From: Brevundimonas bullata
GTDB taxonomy: Bacteria > Pseudomonadota > Alphaproteobacteria > Caulobacterales > Caulobacteraceae
Direction: 5' to 3'
Length of the DNA stretch: 64,000 bases
NCBI RefSeq assembly: GCF_014207965.1
Contig: NZ_JACHLM010000004.1
Coordinates: 1-64,000, forward strand
A program made the translations under genes and the position numbers. Under the pieces are notes generated by a model. It worked only from the letters and a program-made list of their open reading frames with translations. It was not told the DNA's origin and ran no database searches. Below are positions 33,097 to 42,559 of the stretch, piece by piece. Position 1 is the first letter of the stretch. Each line of letters begins with the position of its first letter.

Positions 33097-33324
33097 ATGT
33101 CCGCCCATGCCCCCGGGGTTACCGATCTACAGGTTCTCAACATCCCCAAGATCCGCTGCGGCGGCTGCGTCGCCGGCGTCGAGAAGGCCATCCATTCGGT
33201 CGACGCCTCGGCCCAGATCACCACCGACATCGAGGCCCGCCGCGTCGAGGTGACGACCAGCGCCGACCGTCAGGCCCTGCTCACCGCGCTTGACGCCGCC
33301 GGCTATCCGGCCGAGGCGGTCTGA
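33097..33324 (+). CDS. Heavy-metal-associated (HMA) copper chaperone
   Basis: 75 residues, a single ferredoxin-like HMA domain with IRCGGCVAGVEKAI carrying the CxxC copper site, and the typical LLTALDAAGYPAEAV end. CopZ-like: it would carry Cu(I) in the cytoplasm, for example to the P-type ATPase at 48.9-51.2 kb. ATG 33097 begins the domain. Two bases separate it from the DUF411 gene. Expression is likely CueR-driven. Confidence 0.88.
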   Translation: MSAHAPGVTDLQVLNIPKIRCGGCVAGVEKAIHSVDASAQITTDIEARRVEVTTSADRQALLTALDAAGYPAEAV

Positions 33325-33326
33325 CC

Positions 33327-33815
33327 ATGAACAGGCTCAAGCTTTCCGCCCTCGCCGCCGGCGTCGCCATCCTCGGCGGCGCGGGCTTCCTGCTGAACGG
33401 CCTGCCCACCGTGGCCCAGGCCTCGGACATGACCGTCTACAAGAGCGATTCCTGCGGCTGCTGCGGCGGCTGGGTCGAGCATATGCGCAAGGCCGGCTAC
33501 GCCATCCGCGTCGTCCCCACCGACGACCTGGCCCCGGTGAAGACCCGCCTCGGCGTGCCGCAGTCGCTCTGGTCCTGTCACACGGCGGTCGTCGACGGCA
33601 AGGTGATCGAGGGCCACGTCCCCGCCGCCGCCGTCAACGCCTTCTTGAAATCGCCCGGCGCATCGCGCGGCATCGGCGTGGGCGGAATGCCCACCGGCTC
33701 GCCCGGCATGGAGGCCCCCGGCTACGCCCCCGAACGCTACGACGTCATGCGCTTCGGCAGCGGCGCCCCCGCCCCCTTCATGACCTTCGAAGGCGCGACC
33801 CCGGTTCGTCGCTAA
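33327..33815 (+). CDS. DUF411 family metal-binding protein
   Basis: 162 residues. A signal-like N-terminus (about 30 residues) is followed by the DUF411 core: MTVYKSDSCGCCGGWVEHMRKAGY with a Cys-x-Cys-Cys site, then LWSCHTAVVDGKVIEGHVPA. The family (CopG-like) is common in copper and silver resistance clusters and is probably periplasmic. Co-transcribed with the HMA gene. Confidence 0.88.
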   Translation: MNRLKLSALAAGVAILGGAGFLLNGLPTVAQASDMTVYKSDSCGCCGGWVEHMRKAGYAIRVVPTDDLAPVKTRLGVPQSLWSCHTAVVDGKVIEGHVPAAAVNAFLKSPGASRGIGVGGMPTGSPGMEAPGYAPERYDVMRFGSGAPAPFMTFEGATPVRR

Positions 33816-33819
33816 AAGC

Positions 33820-33851
33820 AAAATGGCCCCGCCGGTTGTTCGGCGGGGCCA
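33820..33851. terminator. Bidirectional terminator between DUF411 and cusF
   Basis: Perfect 11-bp stem TGGCCCCGCCG / CGGCGGGGCCA with a six-base loop. On the minus strand it is followed by TTTTGCTTTT, a good terminator for the cus operon; on the plus strand the A-run precedes it, ending the HMA-DUF411 transcript. Confidence 0.7.
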
Positions 33852-33917
33852 GGCCTATGTCGGGTCGAGGACCGGATAGGGCGTCGAGTTCGGCCGGCGC
33901 CCTGCGGAACGGCCGGC

Positions 33918-34292
33918 CTATTGGGGCCGGATCGCAGTCACTTCGCTTTCACGACCGCGTACCGTCACATCGAACTGGATACGCTCGCCGACCCTGGCCT
34001 TTGCGACTACGGCCGGAGCCGCCTTGAAGCTCATGGTCATGGCGGGCCAGCCGACGCCCGGGATCGGACCGTGATCGATGGTGACGGAGCCCGTCGCCGC
34101 ATCGACCTTCGTGATCACGCCCGATCCGGCGCCTGACTTGACGGCTTCGGCCGGGGCCATGGGCGTGGCGGCCATGTCGCCGGCGGCCGCCGGAGCGGCG
34201 GCCGGCGCCTCGACCGGCGCAGGTTCGGTCTTCTGGCCGCAGGCGGCGAGACCGATGGCCAGACCGGCCGAGAGAATGAGGGCGTGTTTCAT
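33918..34292 (-). CDS. cusF: CusF-like periplasmic copper-binding protein
   Basis: 124 residues. Lipoprotein-type signal ([11 protein letters not shown], lipobox Cys) and a CusF_Ec domain in which [18 protein letters not shown] supplies the His, Trp and two Met that bind Cu(I) through a cation-pi site. It would hand copper to the CusCBA pump. Its ATG overlaps the cusA stop by four bases. Confidence 0.88.
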   Translation of the reverse strand: MKHALILSAGLAIGLAACGQKTEPAPVEAPAAAPAAAGDMAATPMAPAEAVKSGAGSGVITKVDAATGSVTIDHGPIPGVGWPAMTMSFKAAPAVVAKARVGERIQFDVTVRGRESEVTAIRPQ

Positions 34293-37200
34293 TTGGGTTC
34301 TCCAGGGTTGGACGTGGGGGACGGAAGCTTTCGACGACGAAGCAGAAGATAGCCGGCCGGGATCACCAGCATGGACAGCAGGGGTGCGGTCAGCATGCCG
34401 CCGATGACGGGCGCGGCGATGCGGCTCATGATTTCCGATCCGGCGCCATGGCCGATCAGGATCGGCAGCAGGCCGGCGATGATGACGGCGACGGTCATGG
34501 CCTTGGGCCGCACCCGAAGCAACGCCCCCTCCCGGACCGCCGCCTCCACCTGATCGCGATCGGGGTTCGGCCCCCGATCTCTCAACGCGTGCTTGAGGTA
34601 GATCAGCATCACCACGCCGAACTCGGCCGACAGGCCGGCCAGGGCGATGAAGCCGACGCCGGTCGCCACCGACTGGTGATAACCTAGCAGGTAGAGCATC
34701 CAGATTCCGCCCGTCAGGGCGAAGGGCAAGGTGGCCATGATCAGCAAGGCCTCGTCGAAACGACCAAACGTCAGATACAGCAGAATGAAGATGATCACGA
34801 GCGTGACCGGGGCCACGATCTTGAGCCGGTTCGCCGCCCGCTCCAGATATTCGTACTGACCCGAATAGGCGATGACGACGCCCTGACTGAGCGGCACGTC
34901 CCTGGCCACGACCCTTTTCAGATCGGCGACGACGGACGCCAGGTCGCGCCCTCGCACATCGACATAGACCCAGGTCGAGGGGCGGCCGTTCTCCGACTTC
35001 AGCATGGGCGGTCCGTCGGCGATCTCGAGTTTCGCCACCGTGCCCAGGGTGATCTGTTGGCCTGACGGCGTCAGGACCGGCAGCGCCCTGAGCTGCTCCA
35101 GATCGTCACGCATTTCGCGCGGATAGCGCACGTTGATCGGATAGCGGGCCAGGCCTTCGACGGTCTGGCCGATCGTCTCTCCGCCGATGGCGCCGGATAC
35201 GATCGACTGGACATCGGCGATATTCAGCCCGTATCGGCCCGCCGCCGCCCGATCGATGTCGATGTCGACATAGCGCCCCCCGGTCAGCCGCTCCGCCAGG
35301 GCCGAGGTGACGCCCGGCACGGTCTTGGCGACCCTGGCCACCTCGCCGCCGATGCGGTCGATCTCGGCAAGGTCGGCCCCGGAGACCTTGACCCCGACCG
35401 GGCTCTTGATCCCGGTCGCCAGCATGTCGATACGGTTGCGGATCGGAGAGACCCAGAGATTGGCCAGGCCCGGCGCGCGAACGACGCGGTCCAGTTCCTC
35501 GACCAGTTTCTCCGGCGTCATGCCCGGTCGCCACTGGTCGCGCGGCTTGAACTGGATGGTGGTCTCGAACATCTCCAGCGGCGCGGCGTCCGTCGCCGTC
35601 TCCGCCCGCCCCGCCTTGCCGAACACGGTGGCGACCTCTGGCACGGACCGGATCATCCGATCTGTCTGCTGCAGCAGTTCGGCGGCCTTGGCGGTCGATA
35701 GACCCGGCAGGGCCGAGGGCATGTAGAGCAGGTCGCCCTCGTCCATCGGCGGCATGAACTCGCCGCCCAGTTGGCTCAGGGGCCAGGCGGTGGTGGCGAA
35801 GGCCAGGGCCGCGATGGCCAGGGTGGTCCATGGCCGCTTCAGGACCCAGTCCAGCGGATGACGATAGGCGCGCGTCAGCCCGCGATTGATCGGATTGCTC
35901 TGCTCGGCGGGTATTCGTCCCCGGATCAGATAGCCCATCAGCACGGGAACCAGGGTGATCGACAGGATGGCCGCCGCCGCCATGGCGTAGCTCTTGGTGA
36001 AGGCCAGCGGCGCGAACAGTCGCCCCTCCTGCGCCTGCAGCGTAAAGACCGGCACGAAGGACAGGGTGATGATCACGAGGCTGAGGAACAGGGCCGGGCC
36101 GACCTCGGCCGCCGCCTCGGTGATGACGGTCCAGCGAGTCTCGCCGGCCAGCTTCTGGTCCGGATGGTCGTGCTCCCATCGTTCGATATGTTTGTGGGCG
36201 TTCTCGATCATGACGATCGCCCCATCGACCATGGCCCCGATGGCGATGGCGATCCCGCCCAGCGACATGATGTTGGCGTTCACCCCCTGGGCATGCATCA
36301 GCAGAAAGGCCGCCAGCACCCCCAGCGGCAGGGTCAGGATGGCGACGAGGGCTGAACGCGCGTGCCACAGGAACAGGCCGCAGACGAGCGCGACGATGAT
36401 GAACTCCTCGATCAGCTTGTGGCTGAGGTTGGAAACGGCGCGGTCGATCAGTTGCGAACGGTCGTAGGTGGTGACGACCTCCACGCCCGGAGGCAGGCCG
36501 GCCTTCAGGGTCTGGAGCTTGTCGCGCACGGCCTTGATGGTCGCCCGCGCGTTCTCGCCCGAGCGCAGCACCACCACACCGCCGGCCACCTCGCCCTCGC
36601 CGTTCAGTTCGGCGATGCTGCGCCGCATCTCCGGGCCGATCTGGATCGTCGCCACATCGCCCAGCGTCACGGGCGCGCCGCCGGCCGCGGTGCGGACCGG
36701 TATGGCGCGGAAGTCGTCCAGATTGGTCAGATAGCCGTTGGCCCGGACCATATATTCGGCCTCGGCCAACTCCAGCACCGAGCCGCCCGTCTCTCCATTG
36801 GCGCGCTGGACGGCCTCGACCGCCTGCTGGTGCATGACGCCGTAAGCGGCCAGTTTGATCGGGTCCAGGACGACCTGATACTGCCGCACCATGCCGCCGA
36901 TGGCCGCGACCTCGGCCACCCCCGGCACGGTCTTGAGCTCGTAGCGCAGAAACCAGTCCTGCAGGCTGCGAAGCTGCGCCAGGTCGTGACGCCCGGTCCG
37001 GTCGACCAGGGCGTATTCATAGATCCAGCCCACGCCCGTGGCGTCGGGGCCGAGCGCGGGGCGGGCGCTGTCGGGGAGTCTGGACTGGACCTGGCTGAGG
37101 TATTCCAGCACCCGCGAGCGGGCCCAATAGAGGTCGGTTCCGTCCTCGAACAGGACATAGACATAGCTGTCGCCGAAGAAGGAATAGCCGCGCACCGTCT

Positions 37201-37438
37201 TGGCGCCTGGCACCGACAGCATGGTGGTCGCCAAGGGATAGGTGACCTGGTTCTCGACGATCTGCGGGGCCTGGCCGGGGTAGCTGGTGCGGATGATGAC
37301 CTGGACGTCCGACAGGTCCGGAAGAGCATCGACCGAGGTGTTCCTGACCGCCCAGAGCCCCGCGACCAGAAGGGCCAGCGCCGCCATGAGGACGAAGACC
37401 CGCCCCTTGACCGAGGCTCGGATGATCTGGGCGATCAT
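34289..37438 (-). CDS. cusA: CusA-type heavy-metal RND efflux transporter
   Basis: 1049 residues, the usual RND length. Hallmarks: N-terminal [45 protein letters not shown], a proton-relay helix region ([26 protein letters not shown]), and [21 protein letters not shown]. The HME-RND subfamily exports Cu(I)/Ag(I) from periplasm and cytoplasm. It is overlapped by cusB upstream and cusF downstream (ATGA both sides), so the four genes form one transcript. Confidence 0.95.
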   Translation of the reverse strand: MIAQIIRASVKGRVFVLMAALALLVAGLWAVRNTSVDALPDLSDVQVIIRTSYPGQAPQIVENQVTYPLATTMLSVPGAKTVRGYSFFGDSYVYVLFEDGTDLYWARSRVLEYLSQVQSRLPDSARPALGPDATGVGWIYEYALVDRTGRHDLAQLRSLQDWFLRYELKTVPGVAEVAAIGGMVRQYQVVLDPIKLAAYGVMHQQAVEAVQRANGETGGSVLELAEAEYMVRANGYLTNLDDFRAIPVRTAAGGAPVTLGDVATIQIGPEMRRSIAELNGEGEVAGGVVVLRSGENARATIKAVRDKLQTLKAGLPPGVEVVTTYDRSQLIDRAVSNLSHKLIEEFIIVALVCGLFLWHARSALVAILTLPLGVLAAFLLMHAQGVNANIMSLGGIAIAIGAMVDGAIVMIENAHKHIERWEHDHPDQKLAGETRWTVITEAAAEVGPALFLSLVIITLSFVPVFTLQAQEGRLFAPLAFTKSYAMAAAAILSITLVPVLMGYLIRGRIPAEQSNPINRGLTRAYRHPLDWVLKRPWTTLAIAALAFATTAWPLSQLGGEFMPPMDEGDLLYMPSALPGLSTAKAAELLQQTDRMIRSVPEVATVFGKAGRAETATDAAPLEMFETTIQFKPRDQWRPGMTPEKLVEELDRVVRAPGLANLWVSPIRNRIDMLATGIKSPVGVKVSGADLAEIDRIGGEVARVAKTVPGVTSALAERLTGGRYVDIDIDRAAAGRYGLNIADVQSIVSGAIGGETIGQTVEGLARYPINVRYPREMRDDLEQLRALPVLTPSGQQITLGTVAKLEIADGPPMLKSENGRPSTWVYVDVRGRDLASVVADLKRVVARDVPLSQGVVIAYSGQYEYLERAANRLKIVAPVTLVIIFILLYLTFGRFDEALLIMATLPFALTGGIWMLYLLGYHQSVATGVGFIALAGLSAEFGVVMLIYLKHALRDRGPNPDRDQVEAAVREGALLRVRPKAMTVAVIIAGLLPILIGHGAGSEIMSRIAAPVIGGMLTAPLLSMLVIPAGYLLLRRRKLPSPTSNPGEPK

Positions 37439-38727
37439 CGGCCCGGCTCCATCTTCGCTGTCGGCTTGGGCGCGAGTGCGGCAGGGGGCGCAGCCCCGTC
37501 GATGGGCCGCGCCTCGACGCCCGACAGGCTGGCCTCGGAATCAATCAGAAACTGACCGGAAGCGATGACCCGCTCTCCGGCGCCCAGACCCGCCAGGATT
37601 TCCGTCTGGCCGCCGCTCTCTCGCCCGACGCGGACCAGAGCCGGCTGATAGCGCCCCTCAGGCAAGGCCAGCATGACGATGTCGCGCTGTCCCGTACGGA
37701 TGACCGCCTCGGACGGAACCAGCAGCGCCGGCGTCGTCGCCCCGCCGAAAACGATCCGGCCGAACATGCCCGGCCGCAGACGCCCGCCCCGGTTCGCCAT
37801 CTCGATGCGCCCCGTGAGGGTGCGGCTGTCGCCTGACACCTCCGGCAACAGGGCGGTCAGGCGGCCGGTGAAGCGTTCGGACGGGAAGGCCGAAAGAGTC
37901 GCCTCCACGGACTGTCCGACCCGCAGTTGTCCGGCCAGGGCCTCGGGGATGGCGGCGTTGAGCCAGACGGTCGACAGGCCGCTGATCTCGGCCAGGGCGG
38001 CGCCTTGCGGCACGCTCATGCCCGACCGGACCGCCAGCGTGCGGATCGCCCCGGCGATGGGGCTGGTGATGGTGATCGTGCTGTGCGGCCGTCCGCTTCG
38101 TTCGACCGAGGCGATCAGGCTGTCGGACATGCCCATCAGCACCAACCTTTGGCGCGCGGCCTGGATCAGCCGGGCGTCGCCGGTCCGGCGCACCGCCAGA
38201 TACTCCGTCTGGGCTCCGCCCCAGCTGGGGACCAGGAGGTCCACCAGGGGCGCGCCCGCGGCGACGACATCGCCGGGCGCGCGGTCATAGACCCGCTGCA
38301 CGAAGCCGTCGGCCCGGGACTGCACGATCGCCACGTCGCGCTGATTATAGTCGATCACGGCCGTGGCGTTCAGGTCGCCGCCCAGGGTTCCCATGCGCGC
38401 CGTCGCGTACCGGACTCCCAGATTCTGGGTCAGGGCCGGATCAATGCGCAGGCCGCCGGACGCCGCGCCCGCCCCGCCGCCCTCGTCGGCGTATTTGGCC
38501 ACCAGGGGCATGTCCATGAAGGGCGACGGGCCCGGCTTGTCGAACTTCCGGTCGGGATACATCGGATCATAGTAGTAGAGCGGTTTGCGGCCGCCTGCCC
38601 CGTCAGCGGCGGGGGCGCCGGCGCCGTCGGATCGTTGACCGATCACCACGCCGGTCCCGACGCCGATCCCCACCAGCACCAGAGCGCCCAGGGCGACGCC
38701 GAGACGATTATAGCTGAACCCGCTCAT
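37435..38727 (-). CDS. cusB: CusB-type membrane fusion protein
   Basis: 430 residues. An N-terminal membrane anchor ([22 protein letters not shown]) is followed by the heavy-metal-binding segment [19 protein letters not shown] and [12 protein letters not shown], then the barrel-sandwich/beta-barrel adaptor region. The Met-rich motif can receive copper from CusF. ATG 38727, overlapping the cusC stop, is used instead of an upstream frame with no family sequence. Confidence 0.93.
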   Translation of the reverse strand: MSGFSYNRLGVALGALVLVGIGVGTGVVIGQRSDGAGAPAADGAGGRKPLYYYDPMYPDRKFDKPGPSPFMDMPLVAKYADEGGGAGAASGGLRIDPALTQNLGVRYATARMGTLGGDLNATAVIDYNQRDVAIVQSRADGFVQRVYDRAPGDVVAAGAPLVDLLVPSWGGAQTEYLAVRRTGDARLIQAARQRLVLMGMSDSLIASVERSGRPHSTITITSPIAGAIRTLAVRSGMSVPQGAALAEISGLSTVWLNAAIPEALAGQLRVGQSVEATLSAFPSERFTGRLTALLPEVSGDSRTLTGRIEMANRGGRLRPGMFGRIVFGGATTPALLVPSEAVIRTGQRDIVMLALPEGRYQPALVRVGRESGGQTEILAGLGAGERVIASGQFLIDSEASLSGVEARPIDGAAPPAALAPKPTAKMEPGR

Positions 38728-39980
38728 CGGCCGCTCCCATAGGTCAGGGTGATTTCGGCGGCGTGGCGCATCACCGCCGCCTCCTTGTCCAGCGCATCCA
38801 GCCGGGCGTTGGCCACGGCGGTGAAGGCCTGGACGATTTCGGAGATCCCGATCCGACCCGCGGCATAGGCGGCGGTCTCCAGGTCGGACTGTTGCATGAC
38901 GGCCGGCAGGACGATGTCGCGCGCCCGGGTCCACTGATCGTGGTCCATGGCGTGTTGGGCCAGATCGCCCTGCAGGTCCGCCTCCAGCTGACGGCGCGCC
39001 GCCTCGCGCTTGGCTCCGACCCGGCGGGCGTCGGCCGCTCGCGCGGCGATCAAAGGCTCCTGCCGCTGCCCCTGAAACAGCGGCAGGCGCACGCTGGCGC
39101 CGACCGAGACCATGTCGCCGAACGCGGGGTTGCGGCGCTGATAGCTGGCCTCGACCGACCAGTCCGGACGCCGTCCGGCCCTGGCCAGGTCGAGCTCGGC
39201 CTGGGCCCGTCGATCCTCGGCCTCGTAGGCCTTCAGCATGGGCAGGACCTCAAGGCCCATGCGCAAGGCCGCCGGATCCGGCGCATCCAATGGCGGCGCG
39301 CCGTCCGTGGTCGGGGCGGGATCGCCGGTCCATCGGGTCAGCACAGCGCGCGCGGCCTCTCTCTCGGCGATCAGACGGCTGCGCCGATCGTCCAGCGCCG
39401 CCTTCAACTGGATCGGCGCCAGGGCCATGGCCGGACGATCCGCCCCCGACGCCACCCCGGACGGCGCAGCGTCCCAAAGCGGTTGAAGCGTCGCCAGGAC
39501 CTCGTCCACGGCGGCCAGCTTGCGACCCGAATAATAGAGATCGATCCAGGCCAGGCCCGCCGCGATCCGCACCGCGCGCAGCGCCGTGGCGTTGTCGGCC
39601 ACCGCCACGCCGATAGCGGCCTCGGCCAGGCCGCGCTCGGCGCGACGGCGCGCCCGGCTGGGCAGCTCCTGCTCGACGCCGACCCGCAGGGCGGTGAAGT
39701 CGTCTTCGCCGAACCGGCCGGCCATGGGCCCGGTCACGGGAAAGCCGTCCAGTCCGAATTTGAGGCTTGGATCGGGCAGCCGCCCGGCCGCGACCACGGC
39801 CGCACGGGCTGCATCGACGCCAAGGGCGCTGGCGCGCAGATCAGGCGCGTCCGACGCCGCGCGGGCCATGGCGGCCTCGAACGTCAGGGGCTCGGCCCGG
39901 GCCGCCGCAGCCCCTGACAGGCTGGCGGCGGCGAGCGCAAGCACGGTCGCCCTGGCCGCCGGTTTGAAACGGGGGAGCAT
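38724..39980 (-). CDS. cusC: CusC-type outer-membrane efflux protein
   Basis: 418 residues, TolC family (two OEP repeats), with a signal peptide (MLPRFKPAARATVLALAAAS to AAARA) and long amphipathic helices such as FEAAMARAASDAPDLRASALGV. No lipobox cysteine is seen, unlike E. coli CusC. It forms the exit duct of the CusCBA pump. AAGGAAG before ATG 39980 decides the start. Confidence 0.9.
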   Translation of the reverse strand: MLPRFKPAARATVLALAAASLSGAAAARAEPLTFEAAMARAASDAPDLRASALGVDAARAAVVAAGRLPDPSLKFGLDGFPVTGPMAGRFGEDDFTALRVGVEQELPSRARRRAERGLAEAAIGVAVADNATALRAVRIAAGLAWIDLYYSGRKLAAVDEVLATLQPLWDAAPSGVASGADRPAMALAPIQLKAALDDRRSRLIAEREAARAVLTRWTGDPAPTTDGAPPLDAPDPAALRMGLEVLPMLKAYEAEDRRAQAELDLARAGRRPDWSVEASYQRRNPAFGDMVSVGASVRLPLFQGQRQEPLIAARAADARRVGAKREAARRQLEADLQGDLAQHAMDHDQWTRARDIVLPAVMQQSDLETAAYAAGRIGISEIVQAFTAVANARLDALDKEAAVMRHAAEITLTYGSGR

Positions 39981-40096
39981 GAAATCTTCCTTCGGAACAG
40001 CAGGCGTCGGCCGTGGACGGCGCGACGCAGGGGGCATGGCTTTCCATGGGCGTGACGGGACCCGCCTAGGCGCGGCCGATCAAACCAAGGGGCGGT

Positions 40097-40465
40097 TCAG
40101 CCCTGCTGTTGCGGAGGAGAAAATAGCGGCGCCGGCCCGGCCCCTTCCCGCGTGATGTTCAAAGTCACGAAGGCGATCAATAGCGGCGCGACGGGGGGCG
40201 GGATCAGGACCAGTGGCGGCAAGGGCGCGGCGACGGCGGCGCAGCCCATCTTGGCGACGCACTCCGGCGTCATGTCCTTGCAGCAGTCGCCCGGACCGCC
40301 GGCTTCGTCGGTCGCCATGTCCATGGCTTCGGCGCAATCCATGGTTTCGGCTTCGACTTCGGCGCTGTGGAACACCTGGACGGGCATGGCGTGCGCCGTC
40401 GACTGGCCGAAGAACCCGGCCAGGGCCAAGATGATCAAAACTGTGCGGAGCCAATTCCACATCAC
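40097..40465 (-). CDS. Small Cys-rich exported protein upstream of cusCBA
   Basis: 122 residues: a signal or anchor segment (TVLIILALAGFFGQSTAHA), a cysteine-rich acidic middle (METMDCAEAMDM, GDCCKDMTPECVAKMGC) and a second hydrophobic, proline-rich stretch (PPLVLIPPPVAPLLIAFVTL). Cys/Met content and its place directly before cusC suggest a periplasmic copper-binding accessory. Two adjacent ATGs (40465, 40462). No named family. Confidence 0.7.
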   Translation of the reverse strand: MMWNWLRTVLIILALAGFFGQSTAHAMPVQVFHSAEVEAETMDCAEAMDMATDEAGGPGDCCKDMTPECVAKMGCAAVAAPLPPLVLIPPPVAPLLIAFVTLNITREGAGPAPLFSPPQQQG

Positions 40466-40568
40466 AGCGTCAGGTTACGCGCTCGGAGCATCGACAAGTC
40501 AGAATCGCCGGAACGGCTCCGGTCGGCTGCCCATGAGTGGCGGGTACCGACCGGAGCCAAGGCCGATT

Positions 40569-40964
40569 CTAGTGGACCATGAAGCGGGTGGAGCCGTTCA
40601 TGACATGGCCGTCGGCGCCCTGGGCCGACCAGGCCAGAACGTGATTGCCTTTTCCAAGCGCGGGCAGCGAGACCGTCGCCCTCGTGCCGGCGGCGGCCTG
40701 AACCGGAACGGCCGTCGGACGGCCGCCGTCTGTCGCCAACGTCAAGGACTTCAGGGTCATGGCATGGGGAAAGGTGATGGTGAAGGCGGTCGGCGCGGTC
40801 GAGGACATCGAGCCGTCGGCCGGCGAAGTCTGCACGCCAGCTGACGCAGGCGCAGCCATAGCCATGGAGCCATGACCCGCATGAGGATCGGCGGTCTGCG
40901 CGGAAGCAGCGCCGGCGGAAACCAGCATGGCGGCGACGATCGCGAAGGGAATGAAATTACGCAT
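40569..40964 (-). CDS. CopC-like periplasmic copper-binding protein
   Basis: 131 residues. Signal peptide (IPFAIVAAMLVSAGAASAQ), His/Met start of the mature protein (DPHAGHGSMAMAAP), and a CopC/YobA-type beta-sandwich (FTITFPHAMTLKSLTL, HVLAWSAQGADGHVMNGSTRFMV). The second copper-site histidines of CopC are in the GADGHVM stretch. It is the last gene of the second copA-copB operon; AAGGAAG precedes ATG 40964. Confidence 0.85.
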   Translation of the reverse strand: MRNFIPFAIVAAMLVSAGAASAQTADPHAGHGSMAMAAPASAGVQTSPADGSMSSTAPTAFTITFPHAMTLKSLTLATDGGRPTAVPVQAAAGTRATVSLPALGKGNHVLAWSAQGADGHVMNGSTRFMVH

Positions 40965-40977
40965 CTTGGTATCTTCC

Positions 40978-41361
40978 TTAGTTCGGGCTTGGTTTCGGAG
41001 AGTGGTCCATGCCGGGCATGTCCGGCATGGTCGACATGTCATGACCCGGCATGGTCGACATGTCGTGACCCGGCATAGGGGCGGGTTGGGCCTTGCTCGC
41101 GGGCGGGGTCTGGGACGGGCGCCGGGTCTGGTCTTCGGACCGGGCCGGAGACACAGGCTTGGCGGGTTCCGCCGCTCGCTGACCGGCGTCCTGGGCCGGT
41201 CCCGTCGGCTCTGATGCAGGCGCGGGAGCCGCAACTGGCGCTGTCGCGGCCTCAGGCGCGGCGACGGGGGCCGCGTCCTTGGGCGAGGCCTTTTCGTCGG
41301 CCGGCTGGCAGGCCGCCAGCAGGCCTGCAGCCGCCAATGCTGTGGCGAATTGAATCTTCAT
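40978..41361 (-). CDS. Copper-binding lipoprotein with Met/His tail
   Basis: 127 residues. Lipoprotein signal with ALAAAGLLAACQ, a long Ala/Pro/Glu-rich linker, and a C-terminal Met/His cluster with two copies of PGHDMSTM followed by PDMPGMDHS. It is likely an anchored periplasmic copper sponge. GGAG six bases before ATG 41361 supports the start; 41364 is an alternative. It sits between copB and the CopC-like gene. Confidence 0.72.
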   Translation of the reverse strand: MKIQFATALAAAGLLAACQPADEKASPKDAAPVAAPEAATAPVAAPAPASEPTGPAQDAGQRAAEPAKPVSPARSEDQTRRPSQTPPASKAQPAPMPGHDMSTMPGHDMSTMPDMPGMDHSPKPSPN

Positions 41362-41377
41362 CATCTTCTCCAAAAAA

Positions 41378-42559
41378 CTAGAACCAGGCTCTGACGCCCA
41401 CCACCACTCGGGTGTCTTCGGCGCTTCGCCCACGCGCTTCGGCGAAATCGCGCGTGGCGCCAAAGCTCCTGGTCCATTCGACCCCGACATAGGGCGCGAA
41501 TTCTCGACGTATCTCGTACCGCAGACGGGCGCCGACCTGCAGGGTGGACAGGCCTGCGCCGATCCCCAGCTCGGGGATATCTTCCGCCGACAGGTTCACC
41601 TCGGCGCGGGGCTGAAGGATCAGCCGCTGGGTGATCCTCTGATCATACTCGGCCTCGGCGCGCGCCGTCAGTTCCCCCTTGTTGGACAGGAAGGCCGCAG
41701 CGTCGAGTTCAAACCAGTAGGGGGCGAGGCCCTGGACGCCGACGACCAGGTCGGTCCGGTCGCCCTCGGGCCGATAGGTCTGCCGCAGCCCGGTCTGGAA
41801 GTCGAAATAGGGGGTGAAGGCGCGGCTGTAGAGCGCCTGGAGTTCAGCCTCCTCAAGCGCGCCTCCGAATTCGCCCTCGCCTTCCGACTTCCACCAGAAG
41901 CGATGAATGTCCCCGCCGTACCAGCCCTGGGCGTCCCAGGCGTAGCCCTCCTCGCCATCGACGGACGTCGCTTCCAACTGGTCGATCATGACTGCGCCGA
42001 CGCGAATGTCGCCGTTTTCAGCCACCAGAACCCTGCGCGCCGCGGCCATGTCCTCGGCGCTGAAGATCTGGTCAGCCACATGGGAAGGACCGTCCAGGGC
42101 GCCGGCCGGCGGCGGTGTCTGAGGCGGACGTCCAGGATTGTCCGCGCCTGTCGGAACCTCCGGCGGCATGGCCATTCCAGCCATGCCGGACATGTCGTGT
42201 CCGGCATGGGGATCCGTCTGCCCCGAGGGGACCGCCCCCATCGGCATCGTGGACATGTCATGTCCGGCCGTCGCCGGCGCGGGCTGGGCCTGCCCCATGG
42301 TCGACATGTCGTGACCGCCGCTGGCGGCGCGGGCGGGCACGGTTCCCCGAGGGCAGGCCGAAGCAGGCGATTGGTTCATTCCCGCAGTCCCCGTCGTCGC
42401 CGTCGTCGCCGTCGCTGAACCCGGCGCGACGCATCCCTGCGTCGTGGGCGGCGCCTGGCGCGTCGCCGGCGAGGTCGCGCCGTGTCCCGCGTGGCTCTGG
42501 GCGAGAGCGGGCGTCGCCGCCAGGATCAGAGGAACCAGGGCGAGGGAGAACCGGATCAT
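41378..42559 (-). CDS. copB: Copper resistance protein B (second copy)
   Basis: 393 residues. Signal peptide (LALVPLILAATPALAQ), a Met/His-rich region with several GHDMS motifs but no long tandem array, then a CopB barrel domain closely similar to that of the copy at 28.8-30.5 kb (FWWKSEGEGEFGG, APYWFELDAAAFLS, EFAPYVGVEWTRSFG, terminal Phe). Its ATG overlaps the copA stop. This is the more usual CopB length. Confidence 0.93.
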   Translation of the reverse strand: MIRFSLALVPLILAATPALAQSHAGHGATSPATRQAPPTTQGCVAPGSATATTATTGTAGMNQSPASACPRGTVPARAASGGHDMSTMGQAQPAPATAGHDMSTMPMGAVPSGQTDPHAGHDMSGMAGMAMPPEVPTGADNPGRPPQTPPPAGALDGPSHVADQIFSAEDMAAARRVLVAENGDIRVGAVMIDQLEATSVDGEEGYAWDAQGWYGGDIHRFWWKSEGEGEFGGALEEAELQALYSRAFTPYFDFQTGLRQTYRPEGDRTDLVVGVQGLAPYWFELDAAAFLSNKGELTARAEAEYDQRITQRLILQPRAEVNLSAEDIPELGIGAGLSTLQVGARLRYEIRREFAPYVGVEWTRSFGATRDFAEARGRSAEDTRVVVGVRAWF

